Positions 46,201 to 59,400 of a stretch of 64,000 bases of DNA are shown here, one piece after another. The notes under the pieces are model-generated. The model made no database searches. It was not told the origin of the DNA and saw only the letters and a program-made list of their open reading frames with translations. This DNA is from Crotophaga sulcirostris (lineage: Eukaryota > Chordata > Aves > Cuculiformes > Crotophagidae), in assembly GCA_013397455.1 (NCBI GenBank), contig VYZB01000024.1, positions 358,168 to 422,167 of the forward strand, in the 5' to 3' direction. The first letter of the stretch is position 1. The number at the start of each line of letters is the position of its first letter. Both the position numbers and the translations under genes were made by a program.

Positions 46201-47276
46201 ATAATAATAAATGATCTGTCTTCAAGTAAGCTGCTGTGTTTCTTCCTATGACCAGCTCTGTGCTCTCTGACCTGAGGTTAAGGAGCTGATTAAAATGGTT
46301 TGCCTGCACTGTTGTTGTGTTAAACTTCTGTGGTAATGGATTCTGATTTAAAAAATTTTATTTATTCACCTTCTAGCTCACTTCTGTTGTCCATACTCAT
46401 TCTATTGCCCCGTCACATCCCTTGCCTCCCTTTTTTCTTCGTTTAATACTTTCTTTGATATATTCCTCCTATCTCCTTTCTGTTTAACTTTAAAATCCCA
46501 GTGAACAATTGATGTAGCCCTCATTTCCTTCTGATTCGCTGTCTGTCTCTTCCTTTCTAGCTCTGCTTTCTTTCTTTCCTTTCTCTGGTGTCTCCAAACA
46601 CCTCACCAAGTTCAGAGGCAAGCTACGGGTATTCCTTGTCATATCATATTACAAGCCAGAAGTAAATTTTGGCTGACATTTGATTTGAAATGGGTGATTA
46701 TAATGAAAATGCCATCTCAATCCTGTCTAATTTGTATGTCTTGTGTGTGTTTTGTCTAGCTGGTAAGAAGCCGTATGATAGATAACTCTATAACAGGAAA
46801 CTCCCATTGCTCAGTCTTACCTGCCGGCTTGCATCCAGCGTGCCCGACTGCAAGGCCCAGGCTGACACAGTGTTAAAGGCTTTCACAACCTTAGCACCGG
46901 GTACCAGCTGAGCGAGATACTCAGCATTGGATTCGGGATACTGATTTATTTTTAAGTTGTTGCTTACATCCACCAAGACTTTTCCACGGAGAACTTCTGC
47001 TAGTGGAGTAAGGAAGTTGTAATGTTGCCTCTGGATTGCTATAATGATGATGGCAGCTTTCTGTGCTGCCTCTGTGTGGCTCAACACCTCTGCATCCTTG
47101 GGAACCAGGCTGGATATCTGTGCACTCCGGCTTCCAAACACGACGGGGTAGCCAGACTGAATCAATTTATGTCCCAGAGCTCTTCCAAAATCTCCAGTTC
47201 CGAATATGCATACTGTCTCTCTTTTTTTCGAAGTGTTAGGCACCAAAGCCATTACGTTGGAAGAATTTTTATTCAT
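42936..47276 (-). CDS. STEAP4: STEAP4 metalloreductase, complete coding region
   Basis: STEAP4 is a membrane metalloreductase: it takes electrons from cytosolic NADPH through FAD and one haem to reduce Fe3+ and Cu2+ outside the cytosol. Four coding exons on the minus strand: 46821-47276, 44960-45487, 44184-44348 and 42936-43205, all joined in phase 0, total 472 codons plus TAA. Exon lengths for residues 1-383 equal the human gene. Domains: N-terminal NADP-oxidoreductase fold with [10 protein letters not shown] (residues 26-35) and FGSR (46-49), then six membrane segments (about 204-224, 247-270, 292-312, 348-368, 388-403 and one near 423-445). The two haem-ligand histidines are present at H304 and H397. 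The conserved [20 protein letters not shown] stretch follows segment 2. The C-terminus extends 13 residues past the human end (RQGWERN...). Mammalian STEAP4 is induced by inflammation and nutrients; no such control is visible here. Confidence 0.97.
44184..44348 (-). CDS. STEAP4: STEAP4 third coding exon, membrane segment 4
   Basis: This exon has 55 codons (residues 329-383). It starts [20 protein letters not shown], a variable outside loop with possible N-glycosylation sequons (NET, NTT), then helix 4 ([20 protein letters not shown]) and the NWREFRFVQ motif. Acceptor CTTCAG, donor GTAAGA. Confidence 0.96.
44960..45487 (-). CDS. STEAP4: STEAP4 second coding exon, end of reductase domain and membrane segments 1-3
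   Basis: This exon has 176 codons (residues 153-328), starting VFVCGDD after GGTTGCAG and ending SSSILSQ before GTAAGT. It completes the oxidoreductase domain ([19 protein letters not shown]), then three membrane helices. The haem-ligand His304 sits in [10 protein letters not shown]. Confidence 0.96.
46821..47276 (-). CDS. STEAP4: STEAP4 first coding exon, NADPH-binding domain
   Basis: This exon has 152 codons. The first 19 residues differ from mammals, but the count before [13 protein letters not shown] is the same, which supports this start. It carries the dinucleotide-binding GTGDFG motif, VVFGSR for the NADPH phosphate, and ILVD-type and [20 protein letters not shown] segments. It ends ASRQ before donor GTAAGA. 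A splice acceptor (TTTTTTTTAACAG) abuts the ATG. Confidence 0.96.
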
Positions 47277-50200
47277 CTGTTAAAAAAAAGAGTAATAGGA
47301 ACAAACTAAGCAAAACATCAATCTCTTGAAAATGAAAGGTTAGCATCCAGTCTGGCTATAGAAAATAAATATCTGAGAGTTTTCTTCGCTCTTAATATGC
47401 TTCTTGCACACTCTTCTGAATACACAGTCTCTGAAGATTTCTGTACGGTTTTTAAAAAGCAGTTCTGGATATTCACCTCTCCATCTCTTACAGCATCCTC
47501 TTTTCCATCCATTTTATGGATTTTAATGTTCAGCTGAACTGTTGTAGTTTTTCTCTCTCAAAGGTGAAGCAGGAGGAAAAGATACAGGACCACAGAGAGT
47601 AAAGCTTACATACATTTCAGAGCAATTTTTCCTTATTTATCTATAGAAAGACATTGAAGGGGAGCCTATTTTTAATCAGATTAGAATCTGGAAAGTCTTT
47701 TGTAAAATACTTGAAGAAGAGATATTATAACGCGTAGCTGCAAACCTGTCTGTGGTTCTCGGTATTTCCTTAATACAACTATTCAGTGTCAGTTTGTTTT
47801 ATTATCGTTCTTCAGTTTCATGAAGAATGTCCCATGAAGCGTTTGGACAGTAGAACTGGAATATTTCATGTTGAACATTTATTTCTGATATTTATATATT
47901 ACTCATAATAAAATTCCCTTTGAGGTTTTTATCTATCCTCCTTTATCACTGTTCCTGGAAGCTTCAAAGTCTTTAGTGTATTATCCATGCAATAGCAGTA
48001 CGTATGCTCTGTACTTGCAGAGTGAGACCCATGATACAAATACAGAATCAAAAAGGTCTGCTCCAAAGGTCTTGCAGTAGGCCTACATCCTGTTATCCTC
48101 ACTTCACAGAAGATTAACTCAGATCAGGAAACCTAAGGCCCGAATGAAGACCTCCAACAGGCGAGATGGAGAGACCCCTCTCTGGGACTGGCCAGCAATT
48201 TAGTACTTAGAGCAGCCATTTAATCTACAGGAGCTCCGAGTCAGGCCTTTCACTGCATCACAGATAACTGTCTTAATTAAACATGTGGGAATAACTGATT
48301 TTCCAATTTGCAGGAAAAAAATGCATGAAATGGTTAGCTAGACCCAAACCAACTGCTTTGCTACTGCAGTTTATTAACCCTTTGCTTACATTCTCTGTGA
48401 AGAACTGTTCAGAGTGAAACTGCCATTTAAAAATACTGAGATGATATTCTTCATTTTCTTTTATGCTTTTCTCTAGCCAGAAGGGTTTTTTTGCTTTTTA
48501 AAAGTCTGGCATGATTTTAAATCATTTCACCCAAAGACGTGCAGTTGTTTGGTGAATAAAAAAAATATCAAACCCGAAATTCCCCCTATCCTCCTGTGAC
48601 CTAGAGTTAAGGGCTATGAGTCAGGGATGCACAAGTCTTTTTGGCCTGTGCTATAGAGTATAGAGGCCACAGAAGGGCCTGAGGGTCTGTGTGCTCACAG
48701 TCTGTGTCCTTCATGCAGGTCCCACGGGAGGTTTTGCAGTGCAGCAGGGTGTTAACCTTAGGTTTCCTAAAGCTGCAGTCCCAATTACCCAGCTGGACTC
48801 TGTGTACTTCATCAAGTAACACACTGAGCATGAAAAAAGATCCTCAAAAGCACACATCTGAATGTCTCTTGCATATTTGTGTGCTCTGACACATGCATAC
48901 AAATTCAAAGTCCTTTGAAAAATGTTTAAAATCATTCTCTGAGGGCTTTATTAATGTCCCACGAGGCTCTAAAGTGACTAAAGCTATAAAATTCCTTTTT
49001 GGGGGTAGTCTGTATTTCAAAAATAGAAGAATTGTGTATGCGATACTAATAGAAAGTCCAACTCAGTACCTAGTAAGACTCAACTTTTCTTTCTCAGTTT
49101 TTTCTTTTTAGCAAAGTAGGCTCCTTCTAAAATGAAAAGTAAAACTGAGTTGTAACACAATTATCCAGTTGAAAACTTCTGTATTTGCTTTCAAGAAATC
49201 ATTAAGTTATTGCTGAGTGAACTACATAAATCATTCTCCTCTACAAAGCAAGACTGGGAAAAAACCAAAACTCAAATATATGTAATCAGGTAATATATTT
49301 TGTAGATTGGTTAAAATTTTTTTTGGTTTTGTTGGAGCTTATGGATTCACCAGCAAGGAATAAGTCTATAAAGTGCTTCTGTTGTTAACTAAGATACTGA
49401 ACATCTCATTTGCTGGTGAACACTGAACTCATCTTGCCAGAAAAGAGAAAAAAAGGGAGATGAAAAGAAAAATTAATGTAAGGAACATTTTTTTTTTGAA
49501 ATACAGTTTCTTGGAGTGCTATCTAAGATGTAAAGGTACTTTTACAAGGCAGTGAATATTATTCCATAGAAAGCTGAAGAGAGTTAAAGCTGCCTCTAGT
49601 ACTGGTGATCTAATTTAACTTAATACCATTTTTAACAAGAGAGAGAATTTGCTTGAATAAAGTGAGCAGATTTTACCTTTTCTTTTTAAGAATCACTTAA
49701 TAGGTATGCCCATAACTGTTATGATGGTACACATTGAATATTAGAAATAAACTGGTTACCAATGAATTTCTTAACAAATTAAATGTATTGTAAAAGTGAT
49801 ATTAATTTCATAATGCATCTGCTACTTCTGAAAATCACATGTAAGACAAGGCAAGTTTGCTTTTAAATCCCAGGCCTTCTGAACCATGCCTCCTTCTAAC
49901 AGACAGAAAAAAATTAATTTTCTCCCTTCTTTCCTTCCTTCCTGCCTGCCTGCCTGCCTTCCAGTATGTCTGCCTTCCTTCCAGCATGCTTTTGTGTCAG
50001 CCAGCTGCTGTTGAACTAAATGGAGGATGTGGGATTTGCAGTGAACTTCTGGAGGTTAATTCAGGCAGTAGGTTATGAGCACATAGACAGTGCTTAGATA
50101 AATTCTTATTTTGCTGTGTGTATTTGAAGAAAATGCAATCTCTGATGGCAAGTGGGTGGGTGTAAAGTCCAAACAAGAAAAATGACCTCACAGAGTCCAT

Positions 50201-50992
50201 GACAGCAATAGCTGCAGTACAGGAAGATATTCATTTCCCATAGGACAAGGTGTTTTACTGTTGTACATCAGTGTGAAAGATGCATAGCAGATGTACATCA
50301 CAAGGAACACAGGGCAAGTCTGGTATCCGGGAGCTTAGCCCAAAGGCTGGGGTCTCAGTAAGCAACTGACAGCAATAGTGGTCTGCTCAGTGGCCATGGG
50401 TTACACCAAGTGCTCTCAAAGTGCCAGGGGAAAGCAGAAATACCAGCAAAGAAACATGTAGTAATTTGATCTTTTATATACATAGTCATATATTAACTGA
50501 GAAAAAGCCATAGAGATTTGTGTCCATATATAATATTTTTGCTTACGTTCACGTGTCTAACATTAGAGTCTTTGTTATGTGAAAGATAATCCATGTAAGC
50601 TACTGTAATGATTAACTGTGTCCTTTCTCATCTGCATTGTTGCTATATACCTATGCAATGAATTATCCAATTTTAAGGAAAATAGTGATAATCTCTGAGC
50701 TGATTACCACTTGGTCAGTAGTGATAAAAGAGGCGCTGAAAGAAAGAAAGAAGCTAGCTGTGCCAAACTGTTATTTCTACCTGCTACATAAACACTAGGG
50801 GAACTGAATGAAGGTACAATGTTTAGTTCAGCAATTATAGGTAAATACTTTGGTTATGTAGGAATTTGAATGAAGACAGGCACGATGTCTTGCACATGGG
50901 AAAAAAGGAAGGATTTCTTAGCAGAAGCAGTGCCACAGATGAGGTACAGTGCCAAAAGTGGAAAGGCAAAGATGGGACTGAGATATAGACAA
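47277..50992. other. STEAP4 upstream region, first intron presumed
   Basis: The AG next to the STEAP4 ATG means a 5' UTR exon lies at higher coordinates, but none could be identified. The stretch is probably the first intron. A CCTT/CCTG microsatellite lies at about 49926-49983. Confidence 0.5.
49926..49983 (+). repeat. tetranucleotide microsatellite (CCTT/CCTG)
   Basis: A run of CTTC units passes into CCTG units (CCTGCCTGCCTGCCTG) and back to CCTT, with short interruptions. Confidence 0.85.
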
Positions 50993-51157
50993 TGCTCCAT
51001 CCCTAGAGGTGTTCAAGGCCAGGGTTGATGAGGCTTTGAGCAACCTGGTCTAGGGGAAGGTGTCCCTGTCCATGACAGGGGGGATGGATCTATATGATCT
51101 TTAAGGTCCCTTCCAACCCAAGCCATTTTATGATTTTGTGATTCTGTGATTCTACGA
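50993..51157 (+). mobile_element. CR1 3'-end fragment
   Basis: A short 5'-truncated CR1 copy. It has AGAGGTGTTCAAGGCCAGG, CCCTTCCAACCCAAGCC and then the typical terminal ATTCTGTG-type repeats (about 51127-51157). Confidence 0.9.
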
Positions 51158-51263
51158 GATGGCAGATGGGAGATCAGCGGAATGGTTCGAAAGGTAGAAA
51201 GGCAAATGAAAGGAGCAGGAAAGAGTAATTTTACTCTTTACATTTATAAAAAGCAAACCAAAT

Positions 51264-53450
51264 AATTCTGGTAGGGATCTAAAGAGATTGTCTAGCCCAT
51301 CTTCCTCCCTAAGGCAGTATAAACTATGTTTAAACCAAGTCTGACAGATTCTTGACTAACTAGTTTGTAAAACCTTCCTGTGTTGTGGATTCTGAAGTTT
51401 TCCTCTATCACTGCTTTCTCAGTTATATTATTAGGCAGATTTCCCTGTCTCTAATCTATATCTCCTCCTCCATAGCAGATATAGGTGTCAATTCATCCCC
51501 CTTCTCTTTGCAGCAGCCTTTGATGGACTCAAAAGCTGTTTCCATTTCACCCTTTTCCTCTCTAAAAACAACTCCAGATCTTTCCCTGCAACTCATGTTT
51601 CTAAGACTGATGTTTCTCATGGATTTCTCCTAACCTTTCTAGGCTTAACTGCTCCAACTGTTAATTAAAACTATGGTGCTAAAACCAAATGCAGTACTCT
51701 TGCTGAGATTTGACCAGATAGAAAAGGATTGCTTCACTCATAGACAACACATCATTCTGCTGTCATGTTTGTCTTATTCACAACACAGCTGATTCATAGT
51801 CAGCTTGTGATGTATTAAATCTGTGAGTACTTTAACAAGTAGTGTGTGGCAACAGGAAAAAACAAGATGTGGAGTGAAACAGCTAGTACTGAGCACATGA
51901 TGTTCACACTATCCATGTGTCAGAGATTTCCACCTTGGACTAATTTTAGTCTAGTACCACAGCTTGAATACCCATCAGCAGCTACAGTGCATTTACCTTC
52001 TGCTTTAGCTTTTGTGGTAAGGAATTCAGTTTCCTATGCTCCAAGAGCTCCCTGTGGTGTAAAGGAAAGCTTGATAAATGGTAACCTGTTTCAACATCAG
52101 AACTGAAAAACTAATGTAAATACATCATGTTACACCCGATCCTTTAACTGAACTGCTCGCATGCCACTTGCTCTGTCCTCGATTTGTGTAGTCTTTTCTC
52201 AGAGTTGTATTATGCATTTGTTCCTATTGAATAGCACCATATTTTTTTTCAAGCTAGCTTCAAATTATCAAGATCATTTTGATTTCTAAGCCTGTCTTCT
52301 AACATGCTTGCAGCCCTTTTCAACTTTGTCAGATTGTCAGCTTTAATAAGCATAATGTCTATCCTGGCATCTACGCAATTTAATGAAATTCTGAAACAGG
52401 ACTTGTGACTTGAGACACACTCTGTATATCTGCAGTAAATGTAGTCTTCCATTTTTGACAACGATTAACTGAGAGACTGAAAATGCTTCTCGCTAGTTCT
52501 GCAAAACCTTACCTTTTATTAGTTTAATCTAGGCTGCATTTTCCTAGCATGCTTTTGAAAATCTTCTCTAGGATTTACCATACTAAAAACTTCACTCATG
52601 TCAAGTTGTATGGCCTCTGTGATTCATAAGGCCATTATCCTGTTAAAAGAGGAAATGAGATTGGTTTGAAATGATTTCTTCTTGATTAATCCGTGTGCTT
52701 ATAACCTGTTTCTTTCTTATCTTCTATTTGCTTCCTCTATTTGAGAATTGTACTTAAATGGATTGGGTCATAATTCTGCACCTTACTTTTAGAGATAGCA
52801 GTTATTCTTGCCTTTCCAGTCTTTCTAAACTCCACTTCCTCACAGTTCTTAAAGATAGTTATTAATGGCTGTGGGAACGCTTCAGTTACCTCCTGAACAT
52901 TGTGAGGGTGAATTCTACCAGCCTTGGTGATCTCAGATCATTTAACTCACCTGAACACAGCCTAATCTTTTCTTTTGTCATCTAGCCAGAATTTTCAGCT
53001 CTTTGCTACTACCTTTCTTGGAGTCATTAGTCAATGGCTTTCTCTCAGTTGACTGGTGGATCAAATCTATCCTTGATTTTCCTTTAACAGTTTATGTTTT
53101 TACAGGAAACTTCTTGTTATCCTAGATTTACCTTACTAATTATATTTCTTTTTGTGTTGTGGCTTCTCAAATCTTATCAATATATGAGTACCATTCTTCT
53201 GTGCTTATCCATACTTTTTGATTTATGTAGGCTTTTTGAGTTCGAAGTTTCTGAAGAGCTCACAGGTCCAGCCACATGGCTGTCATCCTGCAGTCCTTCC
53301 TCTGCATTGCAAACTTTATGTCTCTGCTTTTAATATAGTTTCTTTAAGCAGCTGTCGAATCTTCTGAACTCATTTTCCTCTCAATTTGTACTTCTCATGG
53401 AATGTCATCTTCCCACCTTCATAATTTAGTATAATCAACTTATTATTCTG
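51264..53450 (-). mobile_element. ancient, degraded CR1-family LINE relic
   Basis: Segments in collinear order resemble the reverse complement of an old CR1-type element seen across reptiles and birds. They include the 3' end block at 51270-51480 (ATCTAAAGAGATTGTCTAG and onward), a segment near 52240-52320 (ATCAAGATCATTTTGATTTC), one near 52650-52700 (GAGATTGGTTTGAAATGATT), and one near 53250-53420. The frame is destroyed. About 280 bp at 51850-52130 does not fit and may be an insertion or diverged beyond recognition. The far (5') border is uncertain. Confidence 0.6.
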
Positions 53451-56400
53451 CTACATGGACGAGTCCACTTTTTGAGCACTTGATCTCATGTGGTGGCCTG
53501 TGGTGGCTCCTAACCATGGCAGATCCTCTGTATTTTCCCCTTTATCATTTCTTAAAACCTCCTACTAAATCTGTATTATCTCATCTTTTGAATCAGGGCA
53601 AATGTTTAGAAAATGGAGCAGGAAATAAGGACTGTGAAGAGATAAATGGCCAAAGCATTATCAGGAGTGTGATCCATAGCCATGTGAAAGAAAAGTTTAT
53701 CATTAGAATAAGAAGACAGTTAATGGCCATCACGGCTGTGACCCAGGTAGGTTGTGGTGTTGTCTACTGTCTCAAGATTTACAACGCTGATCTTTTTATC
53801 ACCTTTTTTTTTTCTTTTCAAACTTATTGTAAATATCATAATCACAAAAGTTGTCAAAAAGATCACATGCAGAACAAATATTTTGGGAGCGTAGCTTTAA
53901 AAAATGAAGTAACAAAGGCTGTCTTTCTATGTAAAATAAATATTTTGACTGCTATTTCCTTGTAAATAAGCAGGAACTCTGTTACACTATGCAAATAATA
54001 AACAGTGCTAGACATGAGAATGGCTCTCTGGAGCAGCTTGCTGGTTATTCTAGTACAAAATTCTGGAAGCAAATAAAGATCCTCATCATCTGGCCAATTT
54101 TATAGCATGCTGAGGGTAGATTCATCTGTGTGAATTCATATGCAGTTAAACATGAATGATGACAACAGTATTGACTGCACATTCCAGTGATTCATGTACT
54201 AGAATGTCAGTATGAACAGTCTGTTTTCTAGGTTCAGCTTTCTAGAAAAAGCTTGTTTCTCCAGATTTCAAAAGGGTTACTTTCCTATAGCAATGGAGTG
54301 ACAATTGGGTTCACACTTTGGAGCTTTCTAAATTTACTCCATTGCATAGCTGAACTGTAATAGTATGCTGCTGCATGAAGAAGCTAATTCTTCTCTCAGG
54401 TTCACTAACCTTTCATGTTTAACTCTTGCTTGTAGAGGAGTGAAAACAGGACATCTGGGATAAGTGGTTTGGATTCACATTATTCCTTCCTGTAGACCTT
54501 ATTCTAAGCTGCTGACATGACTGCTTACACCTCACCTTAACTCTACTGCTCTTTTAATGTGGAGGCTTTGTCTGTTTCTGTTTTCTTTTTTTTCCAAATC
54601 TCTCATTGTCGTTACAGTAAGGATCAGCTGAACTTTCTCACATGGAACCACATACCTAAGTTCTCAGCCTCTACTAAAAGTCTTTTCTAGCCAAAGCTCT
54701 CTATCTCTCTGTTCAGGAAGCATCTCAAGCCATTCAGTTCCTTTCATGGATTCAAGAACTTGCTTACATATTTTGAACCACACAGGCAAGGCTGAGAAAA
54801 TTGCAACTCATTTCACCAGCAGAGATTCTGAAAAACTTTGAAACCAGATTCGCACCACTACCACCAGAGAAAGTACATCATGCCATCAAACTTGATGAGA
54901 TTACACATGTTAATCCTGCTGGGCAACAGTAAGTTGATCTTAAGTTGACATTTATGACAGAACTGGTGAAAATAAACCCTTTGAAGGTGTCCTGCAGACC
55001 TTCCTTATATGTCTTTGAACAGACTAAGCAGGTTTAGTCAGGTGTGCTTCCCCAATGGCTCTGTGTATGCTTGATCCTTTCCTACCTGATACACATACAT
55101 CCTTCTCTAACATGGGTGGGCTGCACTCATGGTAACCATGGTGCTTTGACACCATCCTAATGGCATGTACTCGTGTTGGTGACAATGAAGGACAGTGAGA
55201 ACAGTGCATTCAACCGGGAGTGTCAAAGGCAGTGGAGGTGGGTGCGGGTTTTGTTGTTGGTTTTTGGGTTTGTGTTTTTTTATATTGTTTCTTTCAAATT
55301 CCTGTATACTTGTGCATAATCATGGTGAAATTCAACCAAATAGGTAAATAAGTATATATTTTTGTTTGGAATGACACATTTTTGTTGGTAATGTTTAGTT
55401 TCTCATGCTGCCAAGTTCTCCAAAGTTAAACAATTTCTTTCAGAAACAGAGTTAATTCTTATTACTGTCTTAGCTGTTTATTGCATGTAATGGCAAGTAG
55501 AAGTCATCCCTAGCTGGATGTTTCTTTTTGTTTGTTTTTTTTTTTTTTTGTAAATGAGAATTCCACTTTGTCTTGTCATCTATGATTAAAAGGTGCATAT
55601 TAGACAGATGTGCCTTAATACACTAAAATTGCATATAGTAGCCCATTAAATATAGTAGAAAAACAGGATGATTAATACTTCATTTCTTGTATATGTAGTA
55701 CTGCATCTTTGGAAGTAATTTTGTGAAGTATTTCACACATGCATAATATTCAGTAATCCTGGTGTTGCTTGGAAAACAGGTGAAATGTGATTTAAAAAGT
55801 CTCCTCAGAAAATGTGTACACTACTCTAAAGCAATCTCATTTACTTAAAATCTCATTTTACTACTCCCACAAAGAGAGAAAGAATGCGCTCTATAACAAT
55901 TACTGTTTCTTATAAGCTGACAGTTGTAGAACCAAATCTGCCCTAAATTATAAACTGCATTTTCTGTTGCTTGACTCACCTAAAACGGAAAGGCATATGG
56001 ATAAACTACTCTCCCATGATTAATTCAGTACTTAAACACATAACGAAAATAGCAGAATAGTTCCTAACAAACATATTACAACAAATTATTTATGAACTTT
56101 CTTTCAAGCAAATGAATATCTGCTGTTCTTCTTAGCAGAAAATCCTGGGCTCCAAGTTTTGACAAAGCTGATAAAAAATAATTGTTTGAGACAATAAATC
56201 CTCCTGCAGAGGACATTGCATTTCCCACATCTTCACTTTTTATCAGGAGAACACTAAAGCTGCCTGGAGGCTCTTCAAACAGATGAAGTATAGACCTAAA
56301 TAGATGTGCTTAATGTTTTCTAAATCATAGCAAAGTACTGAGAGAACTGAAAATCTCACCACTTCCAACTGCTTCTGTAAATGTGTAAGACCCAGCTATA

Positions 56401-59400
56401 ACTTGAGTAATTTCCTCGGTTGTTTAAGGGCTGTTGTACTGTTCTTAGGTGTGTAGATATTAAGCTTTAATCCAGCCTAATCAACTGCAAGAAGAATGAA
56501 AGTATTTCATAAAGCATCTGAAGGTGAGCAAGGGCAAGGAGAGACAGACCTGCCTACAGTACAGGGAACTCTGGATTTATCCCAGTTGGCCCAGGAGATG
56601 TCCTGAGACCTTGAAAGACATGTTTTCAGATCTACCACGCGTGGAGAAGCACCTCCTGGATTCCTGCTGCGTCCTCTCCTCACTGTGAAGCTATTCTTCT
56701 GAGCATTTTTATCTGTCATACGAAGACATTAACAAACAGCTTTGCCTCACAGAGCAATGACACTAGAAATAATGAAGCCTAGCTTCCTAGGGGCTTGTGT
56801 TTCCTTGCTGATTACAAGCACTGATTGAAGCTGTTTCCAATCACAGGAGATTGCTCCTGTAGTATTCCTTCTCATGTTGATTTTTATGTCTTTTAAATGT
56901 ACATAATCATGGTATAACCTTTCATTTCTCAGGACACTTTTTCTGGGGTCTTCAACTGTCTTTTTTGATATAACCTAAGAAAAACAGGGCCCTCAGTCCC
57001 CCTGGACTTGTTTGTTTGAAATCAGCACTAAAAAAACAATCGAGGAACACACATAAACATACATAGTCTCAGGTGCATCTGTGTGATCAGAGAAATCTCG
57101 CTTCCTACAGAAATCAGACTAAAATGGTGGAGAACCTAAAAAAGTCATGATGTACACATAGCCACGTGCAAGTCTGTACCACTCAAATAGAAGGAAACAA
57201 ATGAGAAATGGCTCTTTAGTTGTGACCCTGTGTTGTTGTGGTTTGTTGAAAGGCAGGGAGGATGAGGTAGGGGATGTTATTTGCAATGCTTTTACTGACA
57301 GTCCATCAGCAGGATACACTGCAACTGAAATTAGCTGGCATTACACCAGCAACCAAACAAACCCAGACTGTCAGAGCACTAAAAGTTAAGAGTTCAAGCC
57401 ACATATTTATTATGAGCTCTAGGAGTGCGTGATAAACCAGATCCACTTCCCATTTACACTAATGGAATTGTTGATTTCCAGTTACATCGGGCATTTGGGT
57501 TGTCACAAACTAAACCATAACACCTATGATAAAATCAAAAGCGAGATGGCTGCTGAGGTGCAGTGACCATGTTCTTGGCTGTCTTACACTCTTAGAAATG
57601 TGAGGAGTGGGAGGGAGAGTATGATGAAAGATTTAAGAAAAAGGAGCATGAATGTGAAGTTTTCATGCCAAAACAAATATATGTCTGGAACGGGGCCAAG
57701 CAGATTTTACAGAAAGTTCATTTATCTGTGTTCTCACTTATACAAGCCTATACGATAAAATGCTGTTAGAAAGAACTGTTTAAAGACATGCGATTTAACA
57801 GTTAACATATGATTTAACAGTAGATAACTTTATCATCTCCCTTATTCACTTAATATGAAGTACATTAAATTTATTTACTTGCTCCTTTTGGCTTCCTTCC
57901 TCCCTTTTATTTTTGCACGGACTTGAACATTTTCCTCTCCTACTTGACTACATTCAAGTGGCACCTGCGGAGACATGCCTGCCCTCAGGACAAAATGAAC
58001 ACTGATATTTTCAGAAATAAAGAAATCATATTCCTCACCAGTAAAAGAGAAATTTTTAAATGCTGTTGCATTTTTCAACAAGGAAAAATTCTCATCAGTC
58101 AGTCTTTTAAAAACTAGTTCTTTCTTAAGATGGAAAAAATTCCTTTTCTTACTGAGCCAACGATTTCAGGAGTCTTTAAGCAACAACCTTGATCTACAGG
58201 GTTTGAAAATTACCTGCTGAGAAGCCTGAATTTAAAAACATGCTTTTAAAATAAGAAAAAAAAAGAGATGAGACTAGTAAAAATTTTATGGAACTGTTGA
58301 GGAGAGCATCCTACACTGAGAAATGGAAAGATGTAAGTTTTTTTTGTTTGTGTTTTTATTTTTTACCAAAGCTCTCTTTGAGTTCAGCTCAGGTTTTGCA
58401 GATGCCTGAGCTGCTGCTGGTAATTCCTTGGTCTGGCAAGTGGAGACAGGTGTGTGCAGCAGTGGGTTGTGTGCAGCAGTGGGTTGTTACCTTGGCTCCC
58501 AGTCCAGGCATTGGTACACCTGAAACCTCTCTGCCAGGGTACTGCCTGTGTATGGCACAGCATTGCCGCCAAACTGCTCACAGTGCAGCACAGGGCAGCC
58601 AGCGTTATCCTGTACCATGGTCCACTGCACAGGGGTGTAGGAAACCTTAGCTTCTTTTACAAATCTCTGCTGCCTGAGCCCTGTTACACAGAGGCTGCCA
58701 CCTTCAGATAGAAGTCACCCTGGTTTCTGTCTTCTACTTGCTCCTAGGTCTCAGATAGGGCCATTGGTATCTCTTGTTCCTGCCCCTGTGAAATCCCGAA
58801 GGTCAAGGCAGAAGTTACGCTCTGGGTTCCCCACCTCAAGACAATGCAATAAGCAAGAAAGGAGCGTGCCAGGCCCTATCTGTGCAATTGGAGTGAAGGG
58901 AAACGTGGATATTTGGGACATGATATGGAGCAGAGACAAAGGAAAAGCTTTTGTGTTCTTACCGAATTTAGCTGAAGAAGAAAAAAGAGGGAACAAAAGG
59001 TCACTTACGTGTATAAAGAGTCCTTCACTTTGCAAACAGGTAATGAGGAAAAACAAAGACCAAGCTGGCGGAGGAAGTAACTTGTTTTTTTACTTATAGA
59101 GAATTTGTCTCAAAATCCTTCAGTCTTATTTTTTAGAATGTCATATTTAAAGAAAAAATTCAGAATTTTGGTAGTGCTCTAGATTGGTGATCCAGAGGTA
59201 TGAATTCCATTTCTAATCCAGATTTTTAAGAAAAAAATCCTCTTTTAGATCAACAGAGGAATACACTGACCTTCTTCTCTGCTTATGTACATCTTCCACT
59301 AATTTTAACAGCAAAGTATTTTAGATTTGCTTGATGCTTTTCAAGATTTTTTCCTCCCTAAGTGTAGTCACTTCTGAAATCCACAAAAAAGGGTGACCCT

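Noticed and set aside
53480..53965. 161-codon plus-strand open frame
   Set aside because: It follows the LINE relic, is AT-rich with no motif or recognisable family, and is likely a chance frame.
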